From Actinomycetes bacterium (lineage in GTDB: Bacteria; Actinomycetota; Acidimicrobiia; Acidimicrobiales; RAAP-2), in the NCBI GenBank assembly GCA_021793515.1, contig JAJYSP010000002.1, positions 1 to 64,000 on the forward strand: a stretch of 64,000 bases of DNA, in the 5' to 3' direction. This document shows, piece by piece, positions 36,765 to 44,122 of the stretch; within the stretch, counting starts at the first letter, position 1, and the number at the start of each line of letters is the position of its first letter. Below the pieces are notes generated by a model, which saw only the letters and a list, made by a program, of their open reading frames with translations, had not been told where the DNA came from and searched no databases. The translations under genes were made by a program, and so were the position numbers.

Positions 36765-37586
36765 ATGACGAGCGACCCCGAGTTGAGACCCGAGGACGCC
36801 GACCATGCCCCCTCGACGCCGATAATCACCGAGGACGAGCGACGGGCGGCGTTGCGTGCCGGGCGCACACCGGTGCCCGCGAAGTTCATCTTGCTCGTGG
36901 TCGCGGCATTCGTCGTCCTCGGCCTCGGCGGCGTCGTGCTCGAACGCCTCGTGGGAACGCCGGGACAGTCGGTCTCCTCGAGCCCAGCGCCCGCGACGAC
37001 ACCGACGTTGCCGATCACACCCCACTCGATCCTGGGCCTGAAGATCCTCGCTGGGCGGCGCGCGCCCGGGTTCACCCTCACCGACGAGTACGGTTCGCCC
37101 TGGTCACTCGGAGCTCAGCGCGGGCGGGTCATCATCCTCGCCTTCTACAACCAAACGTGCAACGACATCTGCCCCGTTCTCGGATCAGAGTTGCGCACGT
37201 CGATCGCCCTGCTCGGCACGAACGCCGGACGCGTCGAGATCGCGATCGTCAACACCGACCCGAACCACGCCGGGGTCATTGCGCGGCCCGCCGCGCTCGT
37301 CGAACCCGGACTCGAGGGTCGCGCGAACGTCGTCTTTTTGACTGGTTCACTGCCATCGCTCAACGCCGTTTGGTCGCACTACGGCATCCAGGTTCGTGTC
37401 GGCCAGCCCGCGGCACCCGTACTCCACAACGACGTGTTGTACTTCATCACATCGCGTGGCGAGCTCCACGCGTCGGCGACGCCGTTCGCCAACGAGAGTC
37501 GCCAGGGCCTCTTCACACTCGATGGTGTGTCGCGGCGTGCCTTCGCCGCCGGCATCGCGGAGGTCGCCAGTAGTCTGTTGCCGTGA
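36765..37586 (+). CDS. SCO1/SenC-like copper chaperone, membrane anchored
   Basis: 273 residues. One N-terminal helix (about 44-66, FILLVVAAFVVLGLGGVVLE) anchors an exported thioredoxin-fold domain. The copper/thiol motif TCNDICP (C-x3-C) and a later His in APVLHNDVLYF match the SCO1 copper ligands. SCO1 delivers copper to the CuA site of CoxII. TAGAGT (36751-36756) lies 8 bases before the ATG at 36765. It is coupled to the next gene by GTGA. Confidence 0.88.
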   Translation: MTSDPELRPEDADHAPSTPIITEDERRAALRAGRTPVPAKFILLVVAAFVVLGLGGVVLERLVGTPGQSVSSSPAPATTPTLPITPHSILGLKILAGRRAPGFTLTDEYGSPWSLGAQRGRVIILAFYNQTCNDICPVLGSELRTSIALLGTNAGRVEIAIVNTDPNHAGVIARPAALVEPGLEGRANVVFLTGSLPSLNAVWSHYGIQVRVGQPAAPVLHNDVLYFITSRGELHASATPFANESRQGLFTLDGVSRRAFAAGIAEVASSLLP

Positions 37587-38260
37587 GTACACCAGACAGC
37601 GAGGTCCGAGCGAGTTCGTACGACCCCGCGTCGATGCCAGCGTCTTCATTGCTGACGAGCAAGGTGGTTTGGTACCGACGTCCCTGGTTCCTCATCGTCG
37701 TCGTCGTCGTCGTTGCAATCGCCGTCTCGGTGCTGTCGGACCTGCCCCACGCCGTTTCCAAGAGTGAAGATGCAGCGCAGCAGAACGGCACGATCACACT
37801 CATCAATAACGACATCGCCCCGTGCACCTACGCGCTGCACGAGAGCTTCCTCATCTACAACCGCCTGCGATCGGGGACGTTAAGTGCCGAAAATCTCCAG
37901 CAGGCACCGAACCTCCTGACCGAGGACGAAGCGTCGTGCACCCTGGCCAGTGGGCCGATCTATGACCTCACCAACAACATTCAGCCTGTCGACACCGCCG
38001 CCGGCAAGAAGATCGACGCCATGTACTCCGTCGTGATCACCTGGACCACCAACGACGCCAAAGACGCCATCTTCGACATCTCGATGGCGGTCAAGCAGCC
38101 CAAGAACACGGCGTGGGTACACGACCTCACCATTCGTCAGCGGTATCTCGCCCAGGACCGCGCACGGATCAACCAGTTGGTGGCCGAAGCGAGTCGACTC
38201 GTCGGCGTCCAGTTAAAGACTGTCAACGTGCCGCGGCTCGCGCCGCTGCTGGGCACGTAG
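37583..38260 (+). CDS. Membrane-anchored extracytoplasmic protein of unknown function
   Basis: 225 residues. One helix formed by WFLIVVVVVVAIAVSVLS (about 33-52), with GTC-repeat codons, anchors a soluble domain of about 170 residues with two Cys, in APCTYAL and ASCTLAS. A disulfide between them is possible. No family is recognised. Its GTG overlaps the SCO1-like stop, so the two are probably co-expressed, suggesting a role in oxidase assembly. Confidence 0.75.
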   Translation: MSTPDSEVRASSYDPASMPASSLLTSKVVWYRRPWFLIVVVVVVAIAVSVLSDLPHAVSKSEDAAQQNGTITLINNDIAPCTYALHESFLIYNRLRSGTLSAENLQQAPNLLTEDEASCTLASGPIYDLTNNIQPVDTAAGKKIDAMYSVVITWTTNDAKDAIFDISMAVKQPKNTAWVHDLTIRQRYLAQDRARINQLVAEASRLVGVQLKTVNVPRLAPLLGT

Positions 38261-38423
38261 CAACTCGCCGGCTGCGAGCGACGCCACCGGGCCTGAAGTC
38301 ACGTGGCCAGTTACGAGCACCACGGTGCCATCGACCGCAATCGAAGCGACCAACGACCTCTCGTGGCCCCGCCCAAGCGACCGACGTGACTACGAGACCA
38401 CGACCGTCACCGTCGTAACGCAA

Positions 38424-39191
38424 TCAATTCTTGGTACCGAAGAATCCCCGAGCCCGCTCCCGTCGCACCAGCCGATACAGCTCGGCGTCGGGGTCCTCTT
38501 CGGACTGGAGCCACTGCACCAGGTTCCAGAAGATGATCGGCAGGAACACGGCCGCCGAGACGATCCAGATAGATCCGACGCTGAGCTGCTGATCGGCCGC
38601 GAGTGATGGACCGTGCCCGGCGGTGTGGACGAACGCGTGGTACCACGACGAACGCGACATGCCGTTCATGTACGCCACGATCCAGACGAACCACATCACC
38701 ACGGCCGAGATGCCGATCCGATACGGACGGCTCGCGCGCGGCGTGAGTGGCGGTGACTCAATCAGGTCGCGGAAGAGCAACACGCCGCTCAGGCCCAGAC
38801 TCAGGAATTCAGCGACCGTGAGCCATGGATGTCTGACCACAGCGTCGACCACGGGCGCCACCCGCCACGCCACCGCAAGCGCGACAAACAGGCCGCCCGC
38901 GGCAATCGATCGCCCATGGTTGACCCCGGACGTCGATACGATCGTCTCACTACCCCACTGACCAACCGTCGGCGAACGGGACCAGATCGGCCACCGCTGT
39001 CCACCGAGGCGGCGCCACGGGGCTCCGGCGACGAATAGCACTGGCGCGATGAGTGAAAACGACTCGAACTGCAGTGCCTGGACGAACTCGTACTGGCGAG
39101 CCCACGACGCCAGCGGTGGGATCAGCCACACGAACCACCACGCCACGGCCAGCACCGCCAGCACGTCACGGAATCTGCGGTGGCTCGACAT
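38424..39191 (-). CDS. CtaG-like paralogue lacking the conserved histidines
   Basis: 255 residues with about six membrane helices. YEFVQALQFESFSLIAPVLF lines up without gaps with YFFVHMIEHIIIAFFVPMLI of the CtaG-like protein at 35333-36253, and both continue VAGAPW. The two His there (H76, H80) become Gln38 and Phe42. ADQQLSVGSIWI near the C-terminus matches ADQQIGAAILWI. The helix with WHVP is missing or replaced. It probably cannot bind copper as CtaG does. It lies directly downstream of the 37-residue gene and coxIII. Confidence 0.8.
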   Translation of the reverse strand: MSSHRRFRDVLAVLAVAWWFVWLIPPLASWARQYEFVQALQFESFSLIAPVLFVAGAPWRRLGGQRWPIWSRSPTVGQWGSETIVSTSGVNHGRSIAAGGLFVALAVAWRVAPVVDAVVRHPWLTVAEFLSLGLSGVLLFRDLIESPPLTPRASRPYRIGISAVVMWFVWIVAYMNGMSRSSWYHAFVHTAGHGPSLAADQQLSVGSIWIVSAAVFLPIIFWNLVQWLQSEEDPDAELYRLVRRERARGFFGTKN

Positions 39192-39206
39192 GACGCCGTC
39201 GCCCCG

Positions 39207-39320
39207 TTACTCCGACGGGTGGCGCTGGAAAAATCCCCAGATGAGCACACCGAACAACACGCCGAGTAATACGACCATCGTCTGGACCTGCGGCCCGATA
39301 TAGATGTCAACTCCCTGCAC
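39207..39320 (-). CDS. 37-residue single-helix membrane peptide in the cox operon
   Basis: GTG at 39320 follows AGGAGGT with 6-base spacing, one of the strongest ribosome binding sites in the window. It is followed by 36 more codons and TAA at 39209-39207. The product begins VQGVDIYIGPQVQTM and has one helix, VVLLGVLFGVLIWGFF, ending RHPSE. It fits between coxIII (29 bases) and the CtaG paralogue (15 bases). Small one-helix subunits are known in oxidases (for example subunit IV types), so a structural subunit is plausible. I have no named match. Confidence 0.75.
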   Translation of the reverse strand: MQGVDIYIGPQVQTMVVLLGVLFGVLIWGFFQRHPSE

Positions 39321-39349
39321 GATCGCTACCTCCTCTCGTCAAACTCGAG

Positions 39350-40006
39350 TTACAGCAGATAGAACATGGCGAAGAACAGCGCACCACTGAGTCCGATGAA
39401 GCCCCAGAAGTACGTCATGGCCGACACGTTCGCGCGGAACGACTGCGCAGTTGCGTGTGCCGAGAGCTCGGGTCGATCCCCACCGATCTCGCGGTGCAGT
39501 CGCAATGAGCGTGCCAGCGTCGTCTCAAGCCAGTAGGAGCCAACAACGAGCGTCGCGATATTGATCACGACGTAGCCGATGAACGTCGACGCGTACCCGC
39601 TTGAACCGGGATAGAAGGACAGCGCCGTCAACTCCCAGATCTGTAGCACCAGCGCGAGGACTGAGGCGAAGAGCGCGGTCCATCCCGCAACCTGCCAGTC
39701 CACGACGCCTCCCTTACGCAACCGCCACTGGCCGTAGATTGCCATGAGCGCGGCCAGGATCGTCAGCGAGAAGATCGTCCAGCCGTAGGCCGTGGGCGCC
39801 GTCACGTGGTTCGGTCGCCACAGCAGACCGTTGTTGCTCGAACGCAGATAGAAGTACGCGAACGCGAGCGACGCCAGCAGGAACGTGTACATCCCGATGA
39901 ACAACCGTCCACCGGACCACACCGACCCGATGTGTGCGCGCAACTCGAACTCGTCCTCTTCCGGGGTGGACGTGTACCCGTTTGCCTGTTTCATAGATCC
40001 ACTCAT
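39350..40006 (-). CDS. ctaE: Cytochrome c oxidase subunit III
   Basis: About 218 residues with five membrane helices, from the ATG at 40006 after a GGAG site. An upstream in-frame start at 40081 lies inside coxI. The features FELRAHIGSVWSGGRLFIGMYTFLLASLAFAYFY and the C-terminal AMTYFWGFIGLSGALFFAMFY resemble short five-helix CoxIII proteins. It stabilises subunit I and its proton uptake. The sequence is divergent from canonical CoxIII. Confidence 0.85.
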   Translation of the reverse strand: MSGSMKQANGYTSTPEEDEFELRAHIGSVWSGGRLFIGMYTFLLASLAFAYFYLRSSNNGLLWRPNHVTAPTAYGWTIFSLTILAALMAIYGQWRLRKGGVVDWQVAGWTALFASVLALVLQIWELTALSFYPGSSGYASTFIGYVVINIATLVVGSYWLETTLARSLRLHREIGGDRPELSAHATAQSFRANVSAMTYFWGFIGLSGALFFAMFYLL

Positions 40007-40022
40007 CAGCTGTTCTCCGTTC

Positions 40023-41972
40023 CTACGCCACGCCGCTGCCGTCATGGGACGACACAGCGGGTATGAGTTCGTCGCCGCCACCGAGGTCGGCGACCGCGGG
40101 AGCGCTCGCCTCGCTGTAGTGATACGGGTCGGTGAGGATCACCGGAATCCGCTCGAAGTTATAGGGCGGTACCGGGTTGGCGGTCTGCCACTCCAAGCCG
40201 AGGGACTCCCACGGGTTGGCGGGTGCCTTCTGTGGGTTGATGTAGAGCGACCACACCAAGTTAAAGAAGAAGATCAAGAACGAGAAGCCCAGCAGGAACG
40301 CACTCACCGACGAGAAGTCGTTGAGGCCCTGGAGGTTCTTCGCGTACGTGAACACCCTTCGTGGCTGACCGAGCAGACCGATGATGAACATCGGAAAGAA
40401 GGTCAGGTTGAAGAAGATGAACATGGTCCAGAAATGCCACAGACCGATCTTCTTGTTCATCATCCGTCCGGTCATCTTGGGCAACCAGTAGTACAGACCC
40501 GCCATGAAGGCAAAGAGCAAGCCACCCATGATCGTGTAGTGGAAGTGGGACAGAACGAAGAACCCACCGTGCACCGTCACGTTTACCGGAACATCGGAGA
40601 GGAACACACCAGTGACTCCACCGATCAAGAAGTTGAAGTAGAGCGCCATCGCGAAGAGCATCGGGATCTCGAATCTGATCTTCGCCTTATAGAGCGTCCC
40701 CATGCCCACCAGGTAGATGAAGCCCGTCGGAATCGAGATCAACTCGGTCGTGAGCATGAACAATGGCCGCATGTCGGGGTTGATGCCGCTCTGAAAGAGG
40801 TGGTGCTGCCACACGAAGAACGACAGCAGTGACACTCCGATCATTCCCGCGGCGCCCACCTTGTAGGCGAAGAGCGGTTTACGCGTGAAGACCGGCAGGA
40901 TCTCCCCGACGATGCCGAAACCGGGCAACGCCATGATGTAGACCTCAGGGTGGCCGAAGAACCAGAAGAGGTTCTCCCACAGGTACGAGCTACCACCGTG
41001 CTCGGTCACGTAGAACGCGGTCTGCGCAGTCTTGTCAAGGAGCCCGAACAGACCGGCCGCGAAGAGCGTCGGCGTTGCCAGAGTGAGCAGGGCGGCGGTG
41101 GCGAGGATCGACCACACAAAGATCGGCAGACGGCTCCAAGTCATACCCGGCGCGCGATAGTTAATGATCGTCACCGCGATGTTGAAACCCGCCGCCATCA
41201 TGCCCATGCCGATGACCGCGAATCCGAAGAGGTAGGACACCATGCCCGGACCGGCCTGGGTCTGCAGCGGCGCGTACCCGGTCCAGCCCGTCGGGAAGCC
41301 GCCGTAGGGCAGCGCCGAGAAGATCACCATGTAGCCCGCCACGAAGATCCAGAAGCTGAACGCCTCGATCCGCGGGAAGGCCATCCGACGCGAACCAATC
41401 ATGAGCGGTACGAGGTAGTTACCAAGTGGACCGACGACGATCGACGTCGCCATCATCATCATGATCGTGCCGTGCTCGCTGACGATCTTGATGTAGGTGT
41501 CGGCGCTGAAGTAGTGCGTCGTCGGATTGAGCAACTCGGTACGAATCGCCATCGCGAGCAGTCCACCGGTGAACATGAACAACAAAACGCCCACCACGTA
41601 CTGCAGGCCGACGGTCTTATGGTTCGTGCTGTAGCGGAAGTACTTGGACCAGTGGTCTAGCTCGACCTCCTTCTCCGGCTGACGTCCAGCCAACTTCGCC
41701 AGCGGGTAGTTGAGCGCCCCGATGCCGAGGAGCCAGCCCACGACTCCGAAGATCAACGCCAACGCGTCAGCCGTGGCGTTCTGGCCGCTGTTGACGATGT
41801 AGGCGTAGTTGCTCGAGATCGCGTTGCCCAGCCAGTGCCCAAAGAGATAGCCGAGGACGCCGCCAATAATCGCGGTGCCCAGGTGCTGACTCATCCAACC
41901 CGGACGTTGTGTCCACGGTGTACGCGACGTCGTCGACGCTTCACCGGTCGTCGCCAAAGGACGTTCCGTCAT
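40023..41972 (-). CDS. ctaD: Cytochrome c oxidase subunit I, atypical proton pathways
   Basis: 649 residues. Haem and copper ligands are intact: H167 (EHGTIM), H341 and Y345 in GHPEVY with E343, H390-H391 in WQHHLF, and H476 and H478 in SHFHY. The D-pathway Asp (GAPDMAFPRMNN in R. sphaeroides) is Arg196, in GSRRMAFPRIEA, and its Asn139 is Glu203. The K-pathway Lys of VPTGIK is Ile419 in IPTGFI. VHGGFF replaces HDTYF. About 110 extra N-terminal residues include two added helices. It reduces oxygen at haem a3-CuB. Its start follows GGAGAA. Confidence 0.97.
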   Translation of the reverse strand: MTERPLATTGEASTTSRTPWTQRPGWMSQHLGTAIIGGVLGYLFGHWLGNAISSNYAYIVNSGQNATADALALIFGVVGWLLGIGALNYPLAKLAGRQPEKEVELDHWSKYFRYSTNHKTVGLQYVVGVLLFMFTGGLLAMAIRTELLNPTTHYFSADTYIKIVSEHGTIMMMMATSIVVGPLGNYLVPLMIGSRRMAFPRIEAFSFWIFVAGYMVIFSALPYGGFPTGWTGYAPLQTQAGPGMVSYLFGFAVIGMGMMAAGFNIAVTIINYRAPGMTWSRLPIFVWSILATAALLTLATPTLFAAGLFGLLDKTAQTAFYVTEHGGSSYLWENLFWFFGHPEVYIMALPGFGIVGEILPVFTRKPLFAYKVGAAGMIGVSLLSFFVWQHHLFQSGINPDMRPLFMLTTELISIPTGFIYLVGMGTLYKAKIRFEIPMLFAMALYFNFLIGGVTGVFLSDVPVNVTVHGGFFVLSHFHYTIMGGLLFAFMAGLYYWLPKMTGRMMNKKIGLWHFWTMFIFFNLTFFPMFIIGLLGQPRRVFTYAKNLQGLNDFSSVSAFLLGFSFLIFFFNLVWSLYINPQKAPANPWESLGLEWQTANPVPPYNFERIPVILTDPYHYSEASAPAVADLGGGDELIPAVSSHDGSGVA

Positions 41973-42033
41973 CGCCCATTCTCCATTTCTTTCATCGTCA
42001 TCACCGTTGCATTAGTCATCATCGTTTCGCCGA

Positions 42034-43023
42034 TCACGAGGCCGGCTGCTTCGCGCCGTAGATCTCGGCGGTGCTGTAGGGCGTGGCTGATCCATCGGGG
42101 TAGTACCCACCCGCGGCACCGTTCGCGTCGGGCACGTAGGTCCAGGCGAACGGGGGCAGGAACTTGGTGTTCGCGGCGTTCGCTGCCTCGGTTGACTGTG
42201 CCCACTGCATGAACTGCTGCTGGGAGACCACACTGCCGTAGTTGTACATCGAGCCGTGCCAGATGCCGCAGAGCTCGCTGCAGCGCACCGTGAACCGCCC
42301 AGTCTGGTTCGTGGTCGTGTAGGCCACGTCGTTGATCTGGGGGTTCGCGTCTGCCTTCACGCTCAGCTGATAGGCCCAGAAGCTGTGGATCACGTCGAGA
42401 GACGTCACGTTGAAGGCGATCGTCGTGTGCACCGGCAGGACCAGTTGGGACGTCTCAAAGCCGCCGAAGGTCGGGTACCGGTAGGTGAACTTCCACTGTT
42501 GGGCGATCACCTGGACCGGGAGGACCTGGTTGCTGTTGGGCGACCAGGTCCCTGTCCCGGCCAGGGCCGCGGTCTCGGCCTTAATCGCGCCCGACGGTGA
42601 CCACACTGGGTTGGGCCCCTCCCCACCACCCGAGCCGTGGTTCACGACGAGTTCGACGGTACCGAAACCGGCCAAGAAGATCACGACGACTGAGGTGATC
42701 GTGATCCACGCAACCTGTACGGTGCGATTCGTTCGCGCGGCTTCCCCGCCCACCGGTTCGGGGCCACCACGCTTGGCGCTCCAGACGGCAATCGCGTAGG
42801 CGAGGTAGATCCACACACCGATCAACACTGGTATCGCGATGACGAACAGGACGTTGAAGTCGAACTGGTTCGACGTCGCCATGTCGGTCATGCGACCGGG
42901 TGGCACGTGCGGCCCGACGAGGAACCAGAACAACAGGTCCGCCGCTACCGAGAGGACGATCCAAATGATCGTCATACGCCGCAGGTGGTGAGTCTCATTC
43001 ATGGCTGCATTCTCCGCTGACAT
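42034..43023 (-). CDS. ctaC: Cytochrome c oxidase subunit II with CuA site
   Basis: 329 residues from the ATG at 43023. The CuA ligands are all present: H213 in DVIHSFW, C248, E250, C252, H256 and M259 in CSELCGIWHGSM. Three hydrophobic segments (about 17-37, 58-82, 102-122) precede the exported domain, one more than the usual two. A Gly-rich insert follows near residue 130. It receives electrons from cytochrome c or a copper protein. It starts 2 bases after the cupredoxin stop. Confidence 0.95.
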   Translation of the reverse strand: MSAENAAMNETHHLRRMTIIWIVLSVAADLLFWFLVGPHVPPGRMTDMATSNQFDFNVLFVIAIPVLIGVWIYLAYAIAVWSAKRGGPEPVGGEAARTNRTVQVAWITITSVVVIFLAGFGTVELVVNHGSGGGEGPNPVWSPSGAIKAETAALAGTGTWSPNSNQVLPVQVIAQQWKFTYRYPTFGGFETSQLVLPVHTTIAFNVTSLDVIHSFWAYQLSVKADANPQINDVAYTTTNQTGRFTVRCSELCGIWHGSMYNYGSVVSQQQFMQWAQSTEAANAANTKFLPPFAWTYVPDANGAAGGYYPDGSATPYSTAEIYGAKQPAS

Positions 43024-43025
43024 AG

Positions 43026-43709
43026 TTATCGCACCACTTCCAGGAATCCGCCCATGTAGTTCTGGGTCGACATCGGTCCTCCATTGCCATACAGGTAGCC
43101 GAGCCCGCACGGGACGAAGCACTGCCACGAGTAGCTGCCCGGTCCGGGGGTCTTAAAGCTGAACGTGATCGTGTTGTGCGGTGAACTGGTGTGGCACGGT
43201 CCCGACCCGCAGACTTGCGCATTAGCGTTCACGCCGATCATCGGCACACTGAGGCCGAGGGCGGGAACGGCGAACGTGTGTCCAACCCCATTGCCCGTGT
43301 TCGAGTCATAGACGCTGTACGGGTGACCGTTCAGGTTGGCCGTGCCAGTCAGCGTGCCCACGACCTGTCCCCACTGTTGATTACGCAAGGGACTCCCGGT
43401 GTCGTACTGGAGCACCGTCATGTGCACGACGGTGTTAGCCGGTAACTTCCACGTCGTGTCCTGCACCCACTGGTGCGTGTGGGGGTCCTTCACGAGGTAG
43501 GACACCCAGGTCGGATGCGGTCCGAAGCCGATCGCGCCCACGCTCTGAACGGTCAGGTTGACTGGCTGACCCACCGCTTGGGTGTTCGTGAAGTTCATCA
43601 CCCCGCCCGGCGTGCCCGGCGTGAGGAACGTGGCGACGCTCCACACGATCAGACCGACGACGACCAGGAAAGGTACGACAACGATGGCTAATCTTCCGCG
43701 AATCGACAT
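43026..43709 (-). CDS. Membrane-anchored cupredoxin-like protein with C-x3-C
   Basis: 227 residues. One N-terminal helix (8-28) leads to a beta-rich exported domain. The potential copper site has H144 (VGHTFAV), C197 and C201 in WQCFVPCG, and M213 or M219. The C-x3-C spacing is that of CuA, but the following His-x2-Met is replaced by Gly residues and GGPM. So it is neither a canonical CuA nor a blue copper site. It is the first cox gene, with a GAGGAG site. It may be an electron donor or assembly partner. Confidence 0.8.
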   Translation of the reverse strand: MSIRGRLAIVVVPFLVVVGLIVWSVATFLTPGTPGGVMNFTNTQAVGQPVNLTVQSVGAIGFGPHPTWVSYLVKDPHTHQWVQDTTWKLPANTVVHMTVLQYDTGSPLRNQQWGQVVGTLTGTANLNGHPYSVYDSNTGNGVGHTFAVPALGLSVPMIGVNANAQVCGSGPCHTSSPHNTITFSFKTPGPGSYSWQCFVPCGLGYLYGNGGPMSTQNYMGGFLEVVR

Positions 43710-43746
43710 ACCGCACTCCTCGTGAATCGACCTAGACGTATCGACG

Positions 43747-43775
43747 TTCAGAGAGTAATTCCCGACTTCTATACA
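43747..43775 (+). promoter_or_regulatory. Promoter at the right end of the oxidase island
   Basis: TTCAGA (43747-43752) and TATACA (43770-43775) are separated by 17 bases, reading into the small membrane protein gene. The region is divergent to the cupredoxin start at 43709, so expression of the two sides may be linked. Confidence 0.5.
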
Positions 43776-43782
43776 GTTGGTG

Positions 43783-44121
43783 TTGGTGCGACGCGAGACT
43801 AAGAATCCTCTTGTAATTCATATGGGTCTGCTACTCGCAGAAGTGATCTGCCTCTCGGCGTTCTACATCGAAATTCGTCGCGCAATGGGCGGAAATCACT
43901 TGTCTTGGGCCTACGTTTTCGAGTGGCCAATTTTCGCTGGCTACGCCGTCTACGTGTGGAAGAAACTTCTCAGCGACGATCGCACCCCATCACCTGATCC
44001 GACCCTCGAAGTCCGTATCGAACCACCCAGCGAGCCCGACGTAGCACTCGAGCGATACAACGACTACTTGCGTAGCGTCCACGGTAAGCGCGACGACGCC
44101 GATGAACCACCACCACCGTGA
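43783..44121 (+). CDS. Small oxidase-island membrane protein, LSWAYVFEWP family (second copy)
   Basis: About 112 residues. The helices VIHMGLLLAEVICLSAFY and YVFEWPIFAGYAVYVW surround the shared block GNHLSWAYVFEWP. The start is uncertain: TTG at 43783 is 7 bases after TATACA, while GTG at 43780 and 43786 are alternatives, and none has a ribosome binding site. Its relative at 36265-36693 bounds the other side of the island. The function is unknown; location suggests oxidase biogenesis. Confidence 0.75.
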   Translation: MVRRETKNPLVIHMGLLLAEVICLSAFYIEIRRAMGGNHLSWAYVFEWPIFAGYAVYVWKKLLSDDRTPSPDPTLEVRIEPPSEPDVALERYNDYLRSVHGKRDDADEPPPP

Positions 44122-44122
44122 G

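Noticed and set aside
38261-38423. Minus-strand frame SLVASIAVDGTVVLVTGHVTSG-like between two oxidase genes
   Set aside because: It looks protein-like for about 45 residues, but it has no good start or ribosome binding site, is interrupted by TAG upstream, and overlaps the end of the opposing gene. It may be a gene remnant but I cannot support it.
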